Of a stretch of DNA of 64,000 nt, positions 60,639 to 64,000 are shown piece after piece. Under the pieces are notes generated by a model that was not told where the DNA came from, made no database searches, and was given only the letters and a program-made list of their open reading frames with translations. Each line of letters begins with the position of its first letter. Positions within the stretch are counted from its first letter, which is position 1. The stretch covers positions 827,686-891,685 of the forward strand of contig VWZP01009170.1 of NCBI GenBank assembly GCA_013396995.1, written 5' to 3'. A program made the translations under genes and the position numbers. The stretch is from Dicaeum eximium (taxonomy: Eukaryota; Chordata; Aves; Passeriformes; Dicaeidae).

Positions 60639-63600
60639 GAACATATATATTGAAAATAAAAGCCATTAATACTACTAAAGCTTGTAAATCTAAGAAATCC
60701 ATTTATCAGAGTGAAAGACACCATCTTTCCATAGGACCATGACCAGCTTGTCTTTACAGTGTGATGCTGGTAATAGTGGAATACAGGGAATATTTATGGT
60801 GTGGGACTGAAGGGTAACCACTGGTCTTCTGGAGACTGTTTGTAAAGTGTTTCCTCAGCATATTCACACATGTTGCTTTTGGTTTGACCTTGGTTTCACA
60901 AGGACTTTGCTGTGTAAAATGTTGTGTATAATAATGTGAATGGGGGGAAGGATTCCTTTTCTCCATCTTCCCATCAGGAGTAACTGGAACCATAGGATTA
61001 GGTTATTTGTGTAAGTCTCCTTGATGCTCTAAAAGATTTTGTCTATCCTGCCCTCAGTCTCGTTGGTTCCCAACTCTTCATCCTGAACATCACCTTTGCA
61101 AGCAGAAGGAATTAGTCATTGTGAGACAGGGCTTGTTTATGCCTGTACCCTGGGGTGGCTGCTGAGTGTTTTTGTTCTGCCATTGCTCAGTTGTTTGTTA
61201 GTGCCTGTTTACAACTAAAAACCTTAAGGGATGGATATCCCATCGTGCTGACTTCTGTGTGTGGCTGATACAGAGCTCGAGTTTGATGTGAGTCGTTACT
61301 TTCATCTCCTGAACTTTGATTCATACAGGTTGTGGGGTTCAGTACTGAGCTGCTGCTTTGAAAATGTAAATATTTGTTTTATTTGAGTGAGAATGGGGCT
61401 TTTCCTCTTAATTTGCAGGTACACGAACTCAGGCGTGGCTAAAAACCCTGAAAAATTCAAATAATTTCAACTCAAACCCATAAAGGTGCATTCACCTTGC
61501 TTTTTATAGTTAGGGCCTAGCCTGTGCTTTTGAAGGAAATTCCCATGTGCTGTGGCTAAATACTTCAATATTTAGCATTATCACGTACCTTGGAACACAT
61601 GAACGAGGTTTCTTTCTGGTAAAAGTAGACTGGAAAATGTATCCCTAATGCATTCCACTGGAAAAGTGGCATTCACCCCTAGAACCAGACAAGACCTAGC
61701 TCAAAATAAAAATAAATAAAACCCCCAACCAAACAAAAACCCTTTCCACCATCAAAAAGCACCTGGACTGTGTATAATATTTATACAACAGGTTCTCACC
61801 ACCAGCTGTTTTACTCCATGGGTGTGCTCTTATTGGTCCTCTGTATTTGCTAATGAAGAAGTGGTAAATTTTAATAGAAAAGTGCAGATAAGTCTTAATA
61901 TCCCCTTTGTATGGATGGCTGTTGACAATGCCTTGCCCAATTCACCATAGTCTCCTCTCATAATCTGCCATACAAATTGCTATTTGCAAGCCTTTGACTT
62001 CTATGAAAGTAAGTAGGTGAAGCTGTTTTTAAAAGTATGTTTTCCCAGAGTGGGTGGATTAATATTCAGAATTATGTTGAACTTAATTCTGCATTTGACA
62101 CCACTGACAAACTATTAAGATTTTTTTTTTTAGATTTTTCTAAAAATGGGTAAAGATTTTGTGCTATAAATGTTTCCAGAAAGGAGGTCAAACTTGAAGA
62201 GGAATTTATATTATACAGTCTTTGGAGCTTCAGTACCTTCAGCCAGTGTTACCTATCCCCTCACTTGGTCATATCAGAATGGTTGCTCCTTTCTAGTGAT
62301 ACCAGGCTGCAGTTTAGATAGGACCTACCTATGGTTTAATGCCTCTGATGTAAACATTCCAGTGTGACTTCTCAGAAACAGATTAACTCTTTGTGATTTT
62401 AATTTCTCTGCAAGCTTTTTAAACTGGCACCATCTTTTTTTTTTTTTTGTACAATGCTACAAATATATCTCATTCCCTCTCCTCCCTTTAATGGGAGCTG
62501 GAAAATAAAATCTGGAGGCATAAGTATAATACCAAATATCACAGGATATATATTGTTCAGTCTGTCTACTCATGATTATATGTATTTTCTTTTAAAAGTG
62601 TATTTTTATGTATTGGAAATATGCACACTTGAACGTGTTTACTACAGCTTTTATGGGCTAATGTTGAGCTGCTTTTTCATTCTAAAGCCATGTCTCAGTG
62701 CTCTTGCATTATTTTGTTAATATTGCTCAAACTGCAGAGCACTTGAGATGCTTTGGCCAAAGTGTTGTTCAGAATTACCTCTTTAAAAAAATCACTTAAT
62801 ATTGATCCATATCCCTAGAATGTTGCTGTGGAATTGATGCTGTTTACTCGTTAATCACTGCAGACTGTAGCTCACAGGGTTGGCAATGTGACTTGTTTGT
62901 TACATGTGACAATCGCTTTATAAATGTCAATAAAATCAAGACAAAAAAAGTCTAGTACAACTGGAGCTAGCAACTCAGTATTTTCCTCATTATTTTTGGC
63001 AGCAAAGTAGTCTTACAGAACAGTATGCAATAAAACACCAGCCAACTGAGTCCCACACTGTGGCTATAATTACATATTTTTGTTTGCTAATCAGTAGAAT
63101 TTTTCTGTGTACACTATTATACTTTAATGGTTCTGTTGCAACACCAAATTTACTACAATGTTCTCTTGAAGAAAATGGCACATAATGATTTTGTATTTAC
63201 TACAAGAAGATATTAAACTAAATAATACATAATGATGCTACACAGATTAACCAGCTCTTTAGTTCTTCTGTTCCTTATCTGTGCTTTAATGGTGTTTTAG
63301 GACAAACATAAAGTTATTTGGGAGGGAATTACCAGAATTACCGAACTGGTAAATATAGCCATCTGTGTGGGATGTCTTGTTTCTTACTTGAGAACTATTA
63401 GATTGTAAATTTAAGCTGTGCTTAGTACTTTAATTTCCCTTCCCACAACTCATGGAGCATAAAGAGTGTTGCAGCCAGCTCAGATAAGTTCATTAATTAC
63501 AGGTTTACCTTTTTTGTAGGTTGAAAAAGCTTGTGTGGGACTTGATTAAACAAGCTATTGTGGTGTGGCCCTGTGGAGGACTGGGCAGGGACCAGCTCAG

Positions 63601-64000
63601 AGGAGCTCCCCATGCAACTTTTGGAATCAGTCATCCATTAACTCCAAGGGTTGCTTGCTGTTATCAGACTTTGTGCCCTTCTTGGGTTTTTTATATTATT
63701 TCTGTCCAAAGTGATTGCACTGCAAATAACCTCCAAGTACAGTGGGTAATGTGGAAGGCATGTTACCTCAAGCTTTGCCATTATCTTGTTTTTATTTCTG
63801 TCATTAGGTAAATAAATAAATAAACAAAGACTCAGGGGTTTTCATTCCTTTTCTTTTTGTTCGTGATTATTCTGTCACTAATTTCTACTTGATAATTTTG
63901 AATATATCTGACAATCTTAAGTTAGTGGAAGGCTTTTCCATTTACCTTGGAAACAGAACTTTGCTGTCAGACACAATCTGTCTAGCAGTGGAAAAGGAAG
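60639..64000. other. Non-coding DNA to the end of the window
   Basis: About 3.4 kb. It contains AAAT/AAAC-rich sequence at 61706-61740, T14 at 62435-62448 and an (AAAT)n run at 63810-63824. The 96-codon frame at 63521-63811 has no recognised motif. No gene, RNA or repeat family is supported. Confidence 0.55.

Noticed and set aside
1..64000. tRNA, rRNA, snRNA or microRNA genes
   Set aside because: I looked for box-B-like tRNA words, U6-like and other small-RNA starts and long stable hairpins and saw none convincing. A covariance-model scan would be needed to exclude them.

Overview
This window looks like non-coding nuclear DNA from a bird, probably a songbird (Passeriformes). It is AT-rich and CpG-poor and contains no long reading frame with recognisable protein homology. 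It has no bacterial-style gene packing and many homopolymer runs and microsatellites. The strongest lineage evidence is its interspersed repeats. There are 3' ends of CR1 LINEs at about 41374-41964 and 49412-49637, and a short worn one near 60580-60638. There are also two antisense LTR pieces, at about 21563-22262 and 39211-39484, of types I recall as common in songbird genomes. Bird is a strong call; songbird is a probable one.

Layout. 1-15 kb is AT-rich DNA with a long CTTT/CTGT/CT pyrimidine tract (3661-3858), an AT dinucleotide run (4717-4745) and two small CpG-dense patches (2866-2897 and 5451-5505). The second patch ends an exon-like stretch at a splice-donor-like site. 15.0-16.4 kb is a GC-richer island around an 11-copy minisatellite (15370-15757) with 33- and 38-bp units in a partly higher-order order. 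16.4-21.5 kb is plain sequence with a purine-rich block, a pyrimidine tract and a perfect 17-bp palindrome (19804-19820). 21.6-22.3 kb is a solo ERVL-like LTR, followed by a small hairpin-forming repeat (22455-22516). 22.5-39.2 kb is featureless except for simple repeats and one GC-richer patch (36.2-36.6 kb). 39.2-60.6 kb holds the LTR fragment and the CR1 pieces among otherwise unremarkable DNA. 60.6-64 kb holds nothing I can name.

No protein-coding gene, tRNA, rRNA, small RNA gene or CRISPR array can be supported. The window is best read as one large intron or an intergenic desert. A mild excess of T over A on the + strand in hand-counted lines, plus the antisense orientation of both LTRs, would fit an intron of a + strand gene, but this is inference. 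The listed open frames are either chance frames, translations of low-complexity sequence, or the dead C-terminal end of the CR1 reverse-transcriptase ORF. I found no convincing undescribed biological system. The minisatellite and the exon-like CpG patch at 5.4 kb most deserve a follow-up.
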